Assembly (NCBI GenBank): GCA_944321525.1
Contig: CALULQ010000036.1
Span: forward strand, 1 to 34,484
Origin: an uncultured Paraprevotella sp.
Lineage (GTDB): Bacteria; Bacteroidota; Bacteroidia; Bacteroidales; Bacteroidaceae
Length of the DNA stretch: 34,484 bases
Reading direction: 5' to 3'
How positions within the stretch are numbered: position 1 is the stretch's first letter; every line of letters begins with the position of its first letter. Below the pieces are notes generated by a model, which saw nothing but the letters and a program-made list of their open reading frames with translations, was not told the DNA's origin and did no database searches. The position numbers and the translations under genes are program-made. Positions 1-7,757 of the stretch are shown piece after piece.

Positions 1-361
1 GTGGGTGCGGAATGAAGGGAAAAACAGGGCTTCGGAAGGCTTTTCCCGTTCTGGATGGAGTCCGTCCGCGTGCAAACCCCGTTTGTCCTTTTGCCAGCCA
101 TTCCCCTTGCGGGGCTGACGTGGGGTGAGGTTTCCGGCCGCACGGCGTTCTGCGGCGGGCGGCAAAATGTTGCGGGAACCGGCTTTCGGCTTTCATCCTG
201 CATTCCCTTGGGCGCGCGAGGTTTGCGTATTTCCGTTCTGTTCCCGTCCCGTGCCCGTTTGCGCGGTTCTTGCAGGGGCAGTCCTGACGTTTTGACAAAA
301 TGAAAATTTGGGGACTTGTTGCTGTCCGCCAGCCTTTTGGTGCCTTCGCGACAGGAGGCGT
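1..361. repeat. Copy A of a ~360-bp dispersed intergenic repeat
   Basis: This stretch aligns with 13814-14173 at a constant offset of 13813. By hand I count about 24 mismatches and no gap over positions 1-300 (about 92% identity), then one 1-nt gap near 303. An 82-codon reading frame (55-303) exists in both copies. However, the differences fall on all three codon positions without a third-position excess, so I read it as non-coding. It contains a small CCCC-TTGC-GGGG hairpin (103-114). It lies just past the terminator of the leftward gene at 431-2446. The left edge may run beyond the window. Confidence 0.85.
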
Positions 362-363
362 CT

Positions 364-416
364 AAAAAGAACTGTCCCCCGGTCGGGAAATGGCGGATTT
401 CCGGACCGGGGGACAG
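364..416 (-). terminator. Intrinsic terminator of the DUF2264 gene
   Basis: CTGTCCCCCGGTC (372-384) pairs with GACCGGGGGACAG (404-416). After one G:G mismatch an inner GGAAAT/ATTTCC stem closes a 5-nt loop. On the minus strand the hairpin is followed by TTCTTTTTAGA. It sits about 15 bp after the stop codon of the leftward gene. Confidence 0.9.
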
Positions 417-430
417 GAGGAGGGGGGAGG

Positions 431-2446
431 TCAGAATCTCACTTGCTTCCGGCTGTCGTCGGCAAACGTGATGTCAATGGTGCGCAAGTCGTCGGAAACC
501 TTCACGTCCTTCACGGGCGAAAGTTCCTTCTTGCTGAATTTCTTCGAGCCTTTTTTCCACAAGGTGAGCGTGACGAACACTTTCTCGTTTTCCACCTTGC
601 TCTCCGACATGATAAGGCCGCACTTGTTGCTCACGGGGTGCAGTCCTTCGGGATAGCTCACGGTGGTGGATTCCCAGCCCTGCAGGGGTATCATGGCCAG
701 CCGGTATTCTCCGTTGTTCAGGATGACGGCGCCGTCCACTTTTGACGATTTCTCTTCTTCTATGGGTTGACCATCCAGTTCAGGCAACGTGTAGTGTCCC
801 AGCCGCACGGTGGTGGGCACGGGCGTTGTGATCTTGTCCACCCGCAGCACGCCGTTGGGGAGAGGGATGTCGGCCAGGTTGTATTTGATGTCGCGGTTGG
901 TTTCCAGCTCCGCGTCGCGGCGGTAGATGCCGTCCTCGAAACTCTTGAAAGTGTAGAGGCGCAACACTTCCCACTGCCCCTTGCCGTTCTTCGTGGCGTA
1001 GTTCATCGACACTTCCCCGTCCGGTCCGTCGGCCATCCATGGGAACTCGGTGTGGTAAGCCAGTTTGTTGTAGTTCTCCGAGCTGCGGAACTTCTGCCAG
1101 TCGTTAGCCACCGTTTCGTGGCACCACGAGCGCATTTCGGCGCCGCCGCAGTTGGGGTAGTCGGTGATGAGCAGGTTCGTGGCCGGCTGGAACTTGTTGT
1201 ACACGTGGTTCTTCTTGAATTCCTTTTCCCATGGGCCGTTGTTCTCTTTGGCCGTCCAGAACGGGTCGTCGGCCGGCAAGAGCAGGCTCAGGAATGCTTT
1301 TCCGCACCAATAGACGCTGCCGCGGCAACTGTAGATTTGCACGGCGGGCGCGAAGGGACCGTAGAAGCCCATCGTCGGCACATTGTCTTCCAGGAAATCG
1401 GGGTTCTGCAAGAACTGCAGCAGGGTGGCCGATGCGATGCGGCGCATCCATCCGTAGTTCACGCTCGGGTCTTTCTGGTAGCTCAGCAAGGCGAGCGGGA
1501 CGACGGCGCCGAAGCGGTAAGGGATGCTGCGCCCCCACATGTTCATCTTGCCATCGGCGCTGAACATGTAGGGATAGTTGTCGATCATGTCGTGTTGGTT
1601 CTTCATGAACTGTGCGGCGTATTCGGGATAGAAGTGGCCGTACATCTGCGCCCAGATGGGGCCGTACATCTGGAAGGCCCACATGCTGTAGTAGTCATAG
1701 GCGGGCGCGTCGTTGTACCAGCCTTCGCCGCGGTAGAGCTTAAGGATGTTTTCCAGATTCTCCTTCATGCGTTGGTCGTTGACGGCGTAGCCTTGCTCCT
1801 TGAAGAAGGAGATGACGAACACGTTGAAGAACATCCAGTTCGAGCCGATGGTAGGTCCGTTGCCATAGCTGAGCATCGTGGCGGCCAGCTGGTCTTTCTG
1901 TTCTTGCGTGAGCGGCTCCCAGAGGATGTCCTTGGCCACGGAGAGCGAGATGGCCAGTGCGCCGAACTCCACGAGGATTTGGCTCGGTCCGCCGTTGCGG
2001 TGGCGGATGTAGCTCGGGCTTTCAGGGTTGATGAGGTTCAGGAGCTGGTGGCGGTAGTAGTCGGCCACCTTGATGCCGTTGAGCGTCAGGTCGGGCTTTT
2101 CGCGCAGCAAGGGCGCTGCGACGAACAGCGTGCGGCAGAAGCCTTCGAGCTTGGCCGTGGGCACTTGTCCCTCGTTGTTGGGGTAGGTCTTGTCGAGCTG
2201 CTTGGGGAAGTACATCGGGTCGTCCAGTGTGCGGATGTAGGTGAACGCCCCGCTGAGCAGGTATTCGGCGGCATCGATCCATCCCTGTCGCGTCATGCCC
2301 GTATAAGGACTGAGCTTGTAGTCGGGGTTGGGGATGGTGAATGTCTGTTCAATGGCGTGGGTAGGCGTGGCCACCTGCCCATTGGCCGTGAGGGGGCCGG
2401 CGAGAGCGGCGGCCAGGATCATCACTTTAAAGAATGTTTTTTTCAT
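431..2446 (-). CDS. Secreted DUF2264 domain protein, probable glycoside hydrolase
   Basis: The protein has 671 residues from the ATG at 2446, which begins a signal peptide ([24 protein letters not shown] region, cleavage near residue 24). An upstream in-frame start would add 12 residues before the signal and was rejected. The N-terminal ~400 residues (aromatic-rich, with motifs such as [10 protein letters not shown] and [21 protein letters not shown]) match my memory of DUF2264, an (alpha/alpha)6-barrel family. From memory, this family overlaps GH154 beta-glucuronidases acting on arabinogalactan glycans; I could not check this. The C-terminal third looks like a beta-sandwich. The protein is likely periplasmic or exported. 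It stands alone with its own -7 box and terminator, with no SusC/D pair beside it. The family call is fairly sure; the substrate is unknown. Confidence 0.8.
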   Translation of the reverse strand: MKKTFFKVMILAAALAGPLTANGQVATPTHAIEQTFTIPNPDYKLSPYTGMTRQGWIDAAEYLLSGAFTYIRTLDDPMYFPKQLDKTYPNNEGQVPTAKLEGFCRTLFVAAPLLREKPDLTLNGIKVADYYRHQLLNLINPESPSYIRHRNGGPSQILVEFGALAISLSVAKDILWEPLTQEQKDQLAATMLSYGNGPTIGSNWMFFNVFVISFFKEQGYAVNDQRMKENLENILKLYRGEGWYNDAPAYDYYSMWAFQMYGPIWAQMYGHFYPEYAAQFMKNQHDMIDNYPYMFSADGKMNMWGRSIPYRFGAVVPLALLSYQKDPSVNYGWMRRIASATLLQFLQNPDFLEDNVPTMGFYGPFAPAVQIYSCRGSVYWCGKAFLSLLLPADDPFWTAKENNGPWEKEFKKNHVYNKFQPATNLLITDYPNCGGAEMRSWCHETVANDWQKFRSSENYNKLAYHTEFPWMADGPDGEVSMNYATKNGKGQWEVLRLYTFKSFEDGIYRRDAELETNRDIKYNLADIPLPNGVLRVDKITTPVPTTVRLGHYTLPELDGQPIEEEKSSKVDGAVILNNGEYRLAMIPLQGWESTTVSYPEGLHPVSNKCGLIMSESKVENEKVFVTLTLWKKGSKKFSKKELSPVKDVKVSDDLRTIDITFADDSRKQVRF

Positions 2447-2479
2447 GCTATTGTGTTTTGATGGATATTCCAATGGTGT

Positions 2480-2487
2480 CAAAGGTA
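2480..2487 (-). promoter_or_regulatory. Probable -7 box for the DUF2264 gene
   Basis: Read on the minus strand this is TACCTTTG, matching the Bacteroides -7 consensus TAnnTTTG, 34 bp before the ATG. I see no TTTG at the usual -33 distance, so the call rests on one box. Confidence 0.5.
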
Positions 2488-2579
2488 CGAAAAAACTTTG
2501 CTATTTGAGGCGCTGAAATCTGAAAATATTTCCAGAAAAGATAAAATATGTTATATAGCATCTTTTTCTTGCCGAAAAG

Positions 2580-2610
2580 TTTGCAGATTGCCCAAAAGCT
2601 TGTACCTTTG
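2580..2610 (+). promoter_or_regulatory. Bacteroides-type promoter of the SusD-like gene
   Basis: TTTG (2580-2583) and TACCTTTG (2603-2610) are 19 bp apart, which fits the Bacteroidales housekeeping promoter (-33 TTTG, -7 TAnnTTTG). Transcription would start near 2616, giving a leader of about 100 nt before the ATG at 2717. Confidence 0.8.
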
Positions 2611-2653
2611 CATCGTGTTTTTCATAGTATTAGATTTAAGGTTAACAAAGGTT

Positions 2654-2678
2654 GGGTCAGAGCGCTGACCCTTTTTTT
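2654..2678 (+). terminator. Intrinsic terminator inside the 5' leader (candidate attenuator)
   Basis: GGGTCAG (2654-2660), loop AGCG and CTGACCC (2665-2671) are followed by seven T residues (2672-2678). It lies between the promoter at 2580-2610 and the start codon at 2717, so full expression needs read-through. The AT-rich stretch just before it (2611-2650) could form the sensor part or be a short stand-alone RNA. Confidence 0.75.
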
Positions 2679-2716
2679 ATGTCTTGAAGTGAAACATTTA
2701 AAATACAGCTCGAAAA

Positions 2717-4198
2717 ATGAAGAAGTTTGGATATGCATTCATGATGCTCGTGGCCTGTGGCTTGGGCTGTGCGGCCTGCACCTCGGACGATGATGCGGGA
2801 AGCGACGGGACGGAAGGCGTTGTGACGGGAACCGTGTTGGAGACAGACGAAATCCACGTGCCCAAGGAGGGCGGAGTGTATAAAGTAAGCACCACGTCTG
2901 GAGACAACCTTTACACGGAGGTTCCGCCCCAGATTGACTTGGATGACGTCTTTGGAAAGGAAGATGATGACCTTCTGGATGTAGAGCCAAGTACGTCTGT
3001 TTCTGAGGAAAGTTACTATTCCAGTTCTCTTTATGAAGATGGTTTCCTGGCCAACTCGGCCATGTCTGTGTCCGTGGAGGTGCGGAACAAGACGGTTTTC
3101 GTTGTGGTCGGGCCTGCGAAGTCGAAAGCGGAGCGCACGAAGGAGATACCTTTTTATAATAGGGAAGGAAAGGTGGCGGCCCGTTTGCTGGTGCGTCAGG
3201 ACGGCGACCCGGACCTGGTGACCGAAGTGCCGCGATTGGGAAATGCCGGCGTGCAGGCGGTGTCGGCTATGGCCAATAACATGGCGCAGGCCTTCGAATC
3301 GTACATCGACTTGGAGGCTTACTACGTGGGATGGAGCGACGATCCGCGGTGGGGGATGCCTTTGCGCCCCGAAGACCCGCGAGTGAGCGAGTGTTGGACC
3401 AACTTTTACAAACTGATAAACTATAACTTGAATATTCAGAGGGCAGACTTGGCGCAAGCGGGGTGCTATGTGGACTACCTCGCGGTATTCCGCGCTTGGG
3501 CGTATTACCAGCTTGTCACATTCTGGGGCAACGTGCCGTTCATACCTGAAGACGGCTATGAGCCGGGCGATTCGTTGGAACAGCTTTCGCCGACGGAAAT
3601 GTTGCCGTCGATAGAGCGCAGCGTGAAGGCCGCGTGTGGCGGGCTGGATGAGAAGCCCGGTGTGGCGCTGGCCACGGATGTCAACGACTTCCTGTTTGTG
3701 TCGCGCGACGTGGCGCGTGCCGTCTTGGCCTATACTTATATGTGTATGGGCGAATGGGGCGAAGCGGAAACCCTGTGGGAGGAACTGGCCGGACATGGAT
3801 TCTATGCCTTGGCGCCCTACGACGGGGAATATCACGGCGGAAACGATTGGGTGTTTGGCGTATGGAACAGCAACCAAGAGCCGCTGCCTGTCTTGACCTA
3901 CACGGACGTGATTCTGTCGTTGGCCGAATGCAAGTGGCACACTGGCGACAAGGTCGGCGCGCTGACCTGCGTGCAGGACGTGGCGCGGGAGAACGGGCTT
4001 GACGCCGCCGACGGTTCGCCCGAAAGCATCCGCGACATCCGCAGCGCGTTGCGTTTGCCCGGCTATTTCGCCTTCCTGAAGCGGAACGGCATGGCGCAGG
4101 CGGAGCTGCACCTGGAGGACTACCAATTGTTGTTTCCCATTCCGTATAACGATGTGCTGGCTTTGGGCGGAATGATTGTGCAGAATCCCGAATATTGA
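2717..4198 (+). CDS. Orphan BACON-like plus SusD/RagB-like surface lipoprotein
   Basis: The 493-residue protein starts with a lipoprotein signal. The likely acylated Cys is C21, followed by TSDDD, an acidic stretch like the Bacteroides surface-export signal; C14 also fits a lipobox. Residues ~40-185 resemble a BACON-type beta domain (EIHVPKEGG at the start, V-R-N-K-T and ARLLVRQDGDP at the end). Residues ~195-493 carry SusD features: an ECWTNFYKLINYNLN helix, AYYQLVTFWGNVPFIPE, LSLAECK, and LLFPIPYNDV near the C-terminus. The SusD part is only ~300 residues, shorter than usual, and the BACON-like part has an acidic insert (DDVFGKEDDDLLD). No SusC transporter gene lies within the window, which is unusual because SusC and SusD normally form a pair. 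The glycan ligand is unknown. Confidence 0.75.
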   Translation: MKKFGYAFMMLVACGLGCAACTSDDDAGSDGTEGVVTGTVLETDEIHVPKEGGVYKVSTTSGDNLYTEVPPQIDLDDVFGKEDDDLLDVEPSTSVSEESYYSSSLYEDGFLANSAMSVSVEVRNKTVFVVVGPAKSKAERTKEIPFYNREGKVAARLLVRQDGDPDLVTEVPRLGNAGVQAVSAMANNMAQAFESYIDLEAYYVGWSDDPRWGMPLRPEDPRVSECWTNFYKLINYNLNIQRADLAQAGCYVDYLAVFRAWAYYQLVTFWGNVPFIPEDGYEPGDSLEQLSPTEMLPSIERSVKAACGGLDEKPGVALATDVNDFLFVSRDVARAVLAYTYMCMGEWGEAETLWEELAGHGFYALAPYDGEYHGGNDWVFGVWNSNQEPLPVLTYTDVILSLAECKWHTGDKVGALTCVQDVARENGLDAADGSPESIRDIRSALRLPGYFAFLKRNGMAQAELHLEDYQLLFPIPYNDVLALGGMIVQNPEY

Positions 4199-4230
4199 GA
4201 ATCTGAAACTAAAATTGCCGTTTGTCGTTA

Positions 4231-4268
4231 AAAAACATCGCAAAACCGTTCTGTTTTGCGATGTTTTT
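4231..4268 (+). terminator. Terminator after the SusD-like gene
   Basis: AAAAACATCGCAAAAC (4231-4246), loop CGTTCT, GTTTTGCGATGTTTTT (4253-4268) form a perfect 16-bp stem that supplies its own T-run. The -7 box of the next gene begins 4 bp later. Confidence 0.85.
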
Positions 4269-4271
4269 CGT

Positions 4272-4279
4272 TAACTTTG
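4272..4279 (+). promoter_or_regulatory. Probable -7 box for the paaK operon
   Basis: TAACTTTG fits TAnnTTTG. A TTTG at 4255-4258 is too close (13 bp), and it lies inside the terminator stem. The predicted start near 4285 gives a ~25-nt leader ending in ACGAGGAA before the ATG at 4310. Confidence 0.5.
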
Positions 4280-4309
4280 TCCCCATCCTGAACAAAAACA
4301 CACGAGGAA

Positions 4310-5608
4310 ATGTATTTGCATGAAGAATTAGAAACATTGACACGGACGGAGATCGAAGCATTGCAGTTCGAGCGCTTGCTGCGCACGCTCCGCCGTTGTA
4401 TGAAATCACCTTTCTATCAAAAGCGTTTTGCGGAAAACCATTTGCGCCCCGATGATATCCGCTCGTTGGACGACCTGCGTAAGATTCCCTTCACCACGAA
4501 GCAAGACCTGCGCGACAATTATCCTTTCGGGCTGGCAGCCGTGCCCATGAGCGAGGTCGTGCGCCTGCATTCTTCCAGCGGCACGACGGGGACGCCCACG
4601 GTCATCCTGCACACGCAGAAGGACTTGGACGAATGGGCCAACGCCGTGGCGCGCTGCCTCTACATGGTGGGACTGCGCCGTGGCGACGTGTTCCAGAACT
4701 CGTCGGGCTACGGCATGTTCACCGGCGGACTGGGATTCCAGTACGGCGCGGAGCGTCTGGGCATGCTGACCGTGCCCGCCGCGGCAGGCAACACCAAGCG
4801 GCAAATCAAGTTCATCACCGATTTCGGCACCACGGCCCTGCACGCCATTCCCAGCTATGCCAGCCGCCTGCACGAGGTGATGGAGGAGATGGGCATCGAC
4901 CCGGAGCGCGACACGAAGCTGCGCACCTTGATCATCGGAGCGGAGCCCCACTCGGAGGAACAGCGCCGGAAGATAGAGAGAATGTTGGGCGTCAAGGCAT
5001 ACAACTCGTTCGGCATGTCGGAGATGTGCGGGCCGGGCGTGGCGTTCGAATGCCAGGAGCAGAACGGCATGCACATTTGGGAGGACTACTACATCGTGGA
5101 GATTGTAGACCCCGTGACGCTGGAGCCCGTGCCGGAAGGCGAGGTCGGCGAACTGGTGCTGACCACCATCAACCGCGAGGCCATGCCCTTGCTGCGCTAC
5201 CGCACGCGCGACCTGACGCGCATCCTGCCCGGCGACTGCCCGTGCGGACGCCACCACAAGCGGCTCGACCGCATGAAGGGGCGCAGCGACGACATGATGA
5301 TTCTCAAGGGCGTGAACATCTTCCCCATCCAGATTGAGACCGTGCTGATGCAATTCGAGGAACTGGGCACGGAATATCTGATTACCCTCACCAACGAGGA
5401 GGCCAACGACCTGATGACCGTGGAAGTGGAACTGAAGGAATTCAGCGACGATTACGCCCGCCTGCAGGCGCTGACGCGCGAAATCACGCGGCAACTGAAG
5501 GACGAAATCCTGCTGACCCCCGTGGTGAAGCTCCTGCCCAAGGGCACATTGCCCAAGCAGGAGGGCAAGGCCGTGCGCGTGAGAGACTTGAGAAAAACTT
5601 TGATTTAA
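4310..5608 (+). CDS. paaK: Phenylacetate-CoA ligase family (adenylate-forming) enzyme
   Basis: The 432-residue length is normal for the family. The enzyme activates aryl acids as acyl-adenylates and then CoA thioesters in the cytoplasm. Visible motifs are the phosphate loop SSSGTTGTPT (88-97), YNSFGMSEMCGPG (231-243) for adenine/aryl binding, YRTRD (297-301), GRSDDMMILKGVNIFP (324-339) at the C-domain hinge, and a C-terminal LPKGTLPKQEGKA segment likely carrying the catalytic lysine. A double-ACT gene follows after 16 bp, a common arrangement in gut Bacteroidales. There the pair is thought to serve aromatic acid salvage with indolepyruvate:ferredoxin oxidoreductase. No iorAB genes are next to it here. 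The exact acid cannot be read from sequence. Confidence 0.9.
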   Translation: MYLHEELETLTRTEIEALQFERLLRTLRRCMKSPFYQKRFAENHLRPDDIRSLDDLRKIPFTTKQDLRDNYPFGLAAVPMSEVVRLHSSSGTTGTPTVILHTQKDLDEWANAVARCLYMVGLRRGDVFQNSSGYGMFTGGLGFQYGAERLGMLTVPAAAGNTKRQIKFITDFGTTALHAIPSYASRLHEVMEEMGIDPERDTKLRTLIIGAEPHSEEQRRKIERMLGVKAYNSFGMSEMCGPGVAFECQEQNGMHIWEDYYIVEIVDPVTLEPVPEGEVGELVLTTINREAMPLLRYRTRDLTRILPGDCPCGRHHKRLDRMKGRSDDMMILKGVNIFPIQIETVLMQFEELGTEYLITLTNEEANDLMTVEVELKEFSDDYARLQALTREITRQLKDEILLTPVVKLLPKGTLPKQEGKAVRVRDLRKTLI

Positions 5609-5624
5609 CACAAAAATAACGGTT

Positions 5625-6053
5625 ATGACAGTACATCAAATATCCATTTTCGTGGAAAACAAGTCGGGCACGCTGCTCCGCGTGTTGGACCTGTTCAAGG
5701 ATGCGGGCATACAGCTCATCGCGTCCACCATCTCCGATACCGTGGAATACGGCATCTACCGCGTGATTTGTTCCGACCCGTCCAAGGCTTACGAGGTGCT
5801 GAAGGCGGCGGGCATTTCGGCCAGCATGTCCGAAGTGTTTGCCATCACGCTCGACAACCAGCCGGGGCGTGCGGCCGACGCCGTGCGTGTCCTCTCCCAA
5901 GCGGGGATTGGCATCTCTTATCTTTATTCTTTCCTGCTGGGCGGGAAAGGCATCCTGGTGTTCCGCACGGACGACGCGGAACGCACCAACGAGGTCATTC
6001 TCCGCGAGCGCTTGGCGTCGTTGGACGATGAGGCCTTGGTGGCGCTGGTGTGA
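5625..6053 (+). CDS. Tandem ACT-domain protein
   Basis: The 142-residue protein is two ACT repeats: residues ~3-65 (QISIFVENKSGTLLRVLDLFKDAGI) and ~70-140 (VFAITLDNQPGRAADAVRVLSQAGI). Each has the beta-alpha-beta start with an N-x-G/P-G turn that binds amino acids at dimer interfaces. It has no enzyme domain. Its position 16 bp after paaK, in the same operon, suggests it senses an aromatic amino acid and modulates the ligase or its pathway. That role is an inference; the domain call is firm. Confidence 0.88.
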   Translation: MTVHQISIFVENKSGTLLRVLDLFKDAGIQLIASTISDTVEYGIYRVICSDPSKAYEVLKAAGISASMSEVFAITLDNQPGRAADAVRVLSQAGIGISYLYSFLLGGKGILVFRTDDAERTNEVILRERLASLDDEALVALV

Positions 6054-6089
6054 AAAAGTAATGATGAACCCCTAAAAAGAGGCGACGTT

Positions 6090-6800
6090 ATGCAAAAGTT
6101 CTGGATAGTTTTGGCCGCGTTCTTGTGTTTGCCGGCTTGTTTGTCGGCGCAGTATAGGGCATCGCAAGGCGATGTCGGCGTCGAGGTGCAGTTCGATCCT
6201 TTCGGTTTCCGGGATGTCGACGAAGGGTTCGGCGGAGCGAAGTTCCGCGTGTTCCTGACCGACCGCGACGCATTGCGCCTGAACGTGGACTTCGGGCTGG
6301 AGTCGGTGGAGTACAAGGAGGATGAAGACGTGGACGACGTGTTTTCGCGCGGAAGAGTGGCCGACTTGAGCATCGACTTGGGATATGAGCGGCATTTCAA
6401 GGTGGCCAAGCGGGCCAGCGTGTATGCGGGAGTGCAAGTCGGCTTTTTCCGCCACTTCGCTTCGGGCAAGTCCGGATACACGGAAGACTATACGAACGGC
6501 AGTTTCAGCAGCCACAGGGAGTATGAAATCATCTACGAGAATTGCATCCTGGATGCCAATGGCGACGTGTCCGACCGTGCCTATCGGGGTGTTGGCGGCC
6601 AGTTGTTCACGGGCGTGGACTTTTATCTCTACAAGGGTTTATACATCGGTTCGGAGATAGGACTGAGCGTGGATGCCTTCAAGTCGTGCCAGACGAAGAT
6701 GGACATCGGCGGCGAGGGCACGGTGAAGAGCAAGGACGTGGAGACGTCCGTCGTGGCAGGCTTCGTTCGCCCCATGTTGCGTTTGGGCTGGACGTTCTGA
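6090..6800 (+). CDS. Small outer-membrane beta-barrel protein, function unknown
   Basis: The 236-residue protein has a signal peptide with probable cleavage after LSA (residue 20). Alternating hydrophobic strands follow (for example LRLNVDFGLESVEY, RASVYAGVQVGFF, LYIGSEIGLSVDAF), and the C-terminus ends in WTF, a typical terminal aromatic of outer-membrane barrels. It fits a porin/OmpW-like small barrel class, but I cannot name the family. It follows the ACT gene after 36 bp and could be co-transcribed, though a functional link is not evident. An alternative reading of C17 as a lipobox cysteine is less likely. Confidence 0.65.
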   Translation: MQKFWIVLAAFLCLPACLSAQYRASQGDVGVEVQFDPFGFRDVDEGFGGAKFRVFLTDRDALRLNVDFGLESVEYKEDEDVDDVFSRGRVADLSIDLGYERHFKVAKRASVYAGVQVGFFRHFASGKSGYTEDYTNGSFSSHREYEIIYENCILDANGDVSDRAYRGVGGQLFTGVDFYLYKGLYIGSEIGLSVDAFKSCQTKMDIGGEGTVKSKDVETSVVAGFVRPMLRLGWTF

Positions 6801-6846
6801 GAAAGCGTCCGGCTGTCTCGGACAAAGTGGGCGCACTTAAAGACTG

Positions 6847-6901
6847 GGCGGGGAAGGAGCAACCGGACGATTGTCTGTGAGCTTCTTCCCCGCCTTTTTT
6901 C
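6847..6901 (+). terminator. Terminator after the beta-barrel gene
   Basis: GGCGGGGAAG (6847-6856) pairs with CTTCCCCGCC (6885-6894), followed by a T-run (6895-6901). The loop is long (28 nt). It ends the paaK-ACT-barrel transcript and faces a convergent small gene. Confidence 0.85.
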
Positions 6902-6925
6902 TGCGTGAGGGAAGCGGTTGTGCCG

Positions 6926-7195
6926 TCAGTCCCAATAGTTGCGGGCGATGCGGAGCAGTCGTCCGCGGTTGGGTACGGCTTCCATGGTCTCCTCGTCCAG
7001 ACGGCATAAGTCGGCCAAGGCGTAAAGGTCTTCCGCCTCGTCAGTGCGTGCCGGTTCCACGATTCGGAACAGGTGGTTCCGGGCATCGGCAATCTTGACG
7101 GCCTTCTGGCTGTAGATGGGGTCGGGGTCCCGCTGCAATTCCTGTTCCACGAAGCGGCAGAGGGCTTCCACGAATTCTTGTGCTTCTTTCTCCAT
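6926..7195 (-). CDS. Small acidic helical protein, unknown
   Basis: The protein has 89 residues from the ATG at 7195, preceded by the purine-rich AAGAAAAAGAAACA. An upstream TTG (7228) would add 11 residues and was not preferred. The protein is rich in Glu, Asp and Arg, is predicted helical (EAQEFVEALCRFVEQELQR), and ends in RIARNYWD. It has no signal peptide or membrane segment. I do not recognise it. Its composition and codon use match the neighbouring genes, so it is probably a real cytoplasmic protein. A distant -7-like TAAATTTG lies at 7386-7393 on the same strand, which would give a ~190-nt leader. Confidence 0.6.
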   Translation of the reverse strand: MEKEAQEFVEALCRFVEQELQRDPDPIYSQKAVKIADARNHLFRIVEPARTDEAEDLYALADLCRLDEETMEAVPNRGRLLRIARNYWD

Positions 7196-7228
7196 TGTTT
7201 CTTTTTCTTCAGGCTTTTGTTGGTTCAA

Positions 7229-7530
7229 TATAGGCTTTTGTTCGTGGCCGCTTATTCATCCCGCAACCATTGCTTGCATGCGGACCGTTGCGATTTCATG
7301 CGGCCCCGTTTTTTCCCCTGCCGTCGAACCCAGACAGCCTTTGTATAGATAGCCAACCCAAATAACGAGTCAAACGGCGGGACGGCAAATTTACGAAATA
7401 AAATCTGAAACGCGCATTCCTCGAAATGGGATTTCTTGTCATGGAGGGCTTTGCGGCCTTGTTCCTACTTTTCGTGCCATGGTTGCTGCTTCCAACCACG
7501 GGATGGAAGATGCAGGTCCAATCCGGGAAA
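7229..7530. other. Gene-free stretch between divergent units
   Basis: About 300 bp with no convincing gene. It holds one minus-strand -7-like box (TAAATTTG, 7386-7393) and AT-rich DNA near 7390-7430. The short frames here have no RBS, no homology I recognise and no codon bias. Confidence 0.5.
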
Positions 7531-7562
7531 TTTGCATACATGGGATGAAAAAGTTATCTTTG
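7531..7562 (+). promoter_or_regulatory. Strong Bacteroides-type promoter before the 21-bp repeat array
   Basis: TTTG (7531-7534) and TATCTTTG (7555-7562) are 20 bp apart. Transcription would start near 7568, directly at the ATG of a 30-codon frame and about 15 bp before the tandem repeats. The HU-like gene at 7758 is the likely target, with a ~190-nt leader. Confidence 0.8.
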
Positions 7563-7567
7563 TGCGG

Positions 7568-7660
7568 ATGAAAACTATAATTAACGTCGTTAACTATATA
7601 AACAGCGACGTTGATTATGTAAACAACGTCGTTGTCTATATAGACGACATCGTTGTTTAG
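7568..7660 (+). other. 30-codon reading frame spanning the repeat array
   Basis: The frame starts MKTIINVVNYIN and continues in heptads of the pattern N/S/D-V-V-x-Y-I/V-N/D, because 21 bp equals seven codons. The ATG coincides with the predicted transcription start, so there is no room for an RBS. It could be a leaderless peptide, or just an open frame that arises from the repeat. I list it as undecided. Confidence 0.25.
7583..7660 (+). repeat. 3.7 copies of a 21-bp tandem repeat in a promoter-proximal leader
   Basis: Units at 7583-7603, 7604-7624, 7625-7645 and partial 7646-7660 share a CGTCGTT-like core and a TATATAAAC-like tail. Unit 2 carries CGACGTT, so units 1 and 2 can pair over 7 bp. 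Unit 3 contains the perfect palindrome GTCTATATAGAC (7634-7645). The 21-bp period is about two helical turns, so every core faces the same side of the DNA. Confidence 0.85.
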
Positions 7661-7757
7661 AGATTAAGAAAGGAGATTGGAAAGTTTTTCGGCCTTGTGT
7701 CCGGCCATTCCGAGAGACCCGAGGCATGTTTTTTAAAATAATTAAATAGATAAGACT

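Noticed and set aside
767..2461. 564-codon frame on the plus strand opposite the DUF2264 gene
   Set aside because: It is a shadow of the real minus-strand gene: His/Val/Arg-rich, no signal or domain, and no RBS. High GC at third positions keeps the antisense frame open.
7583..7660. Possible CRISPR array
   Set aside because: The 21-bp units are directly adjacent with no spacers, and no cas gene is present.
7681..7740. Terminator in the leader of the HU-like gene (GGCC...GGCC followed by T-run)
   Set aside because: The GGCC arms give only 4 bp with a poor loop, and the T-run is not adjacent to the stem.
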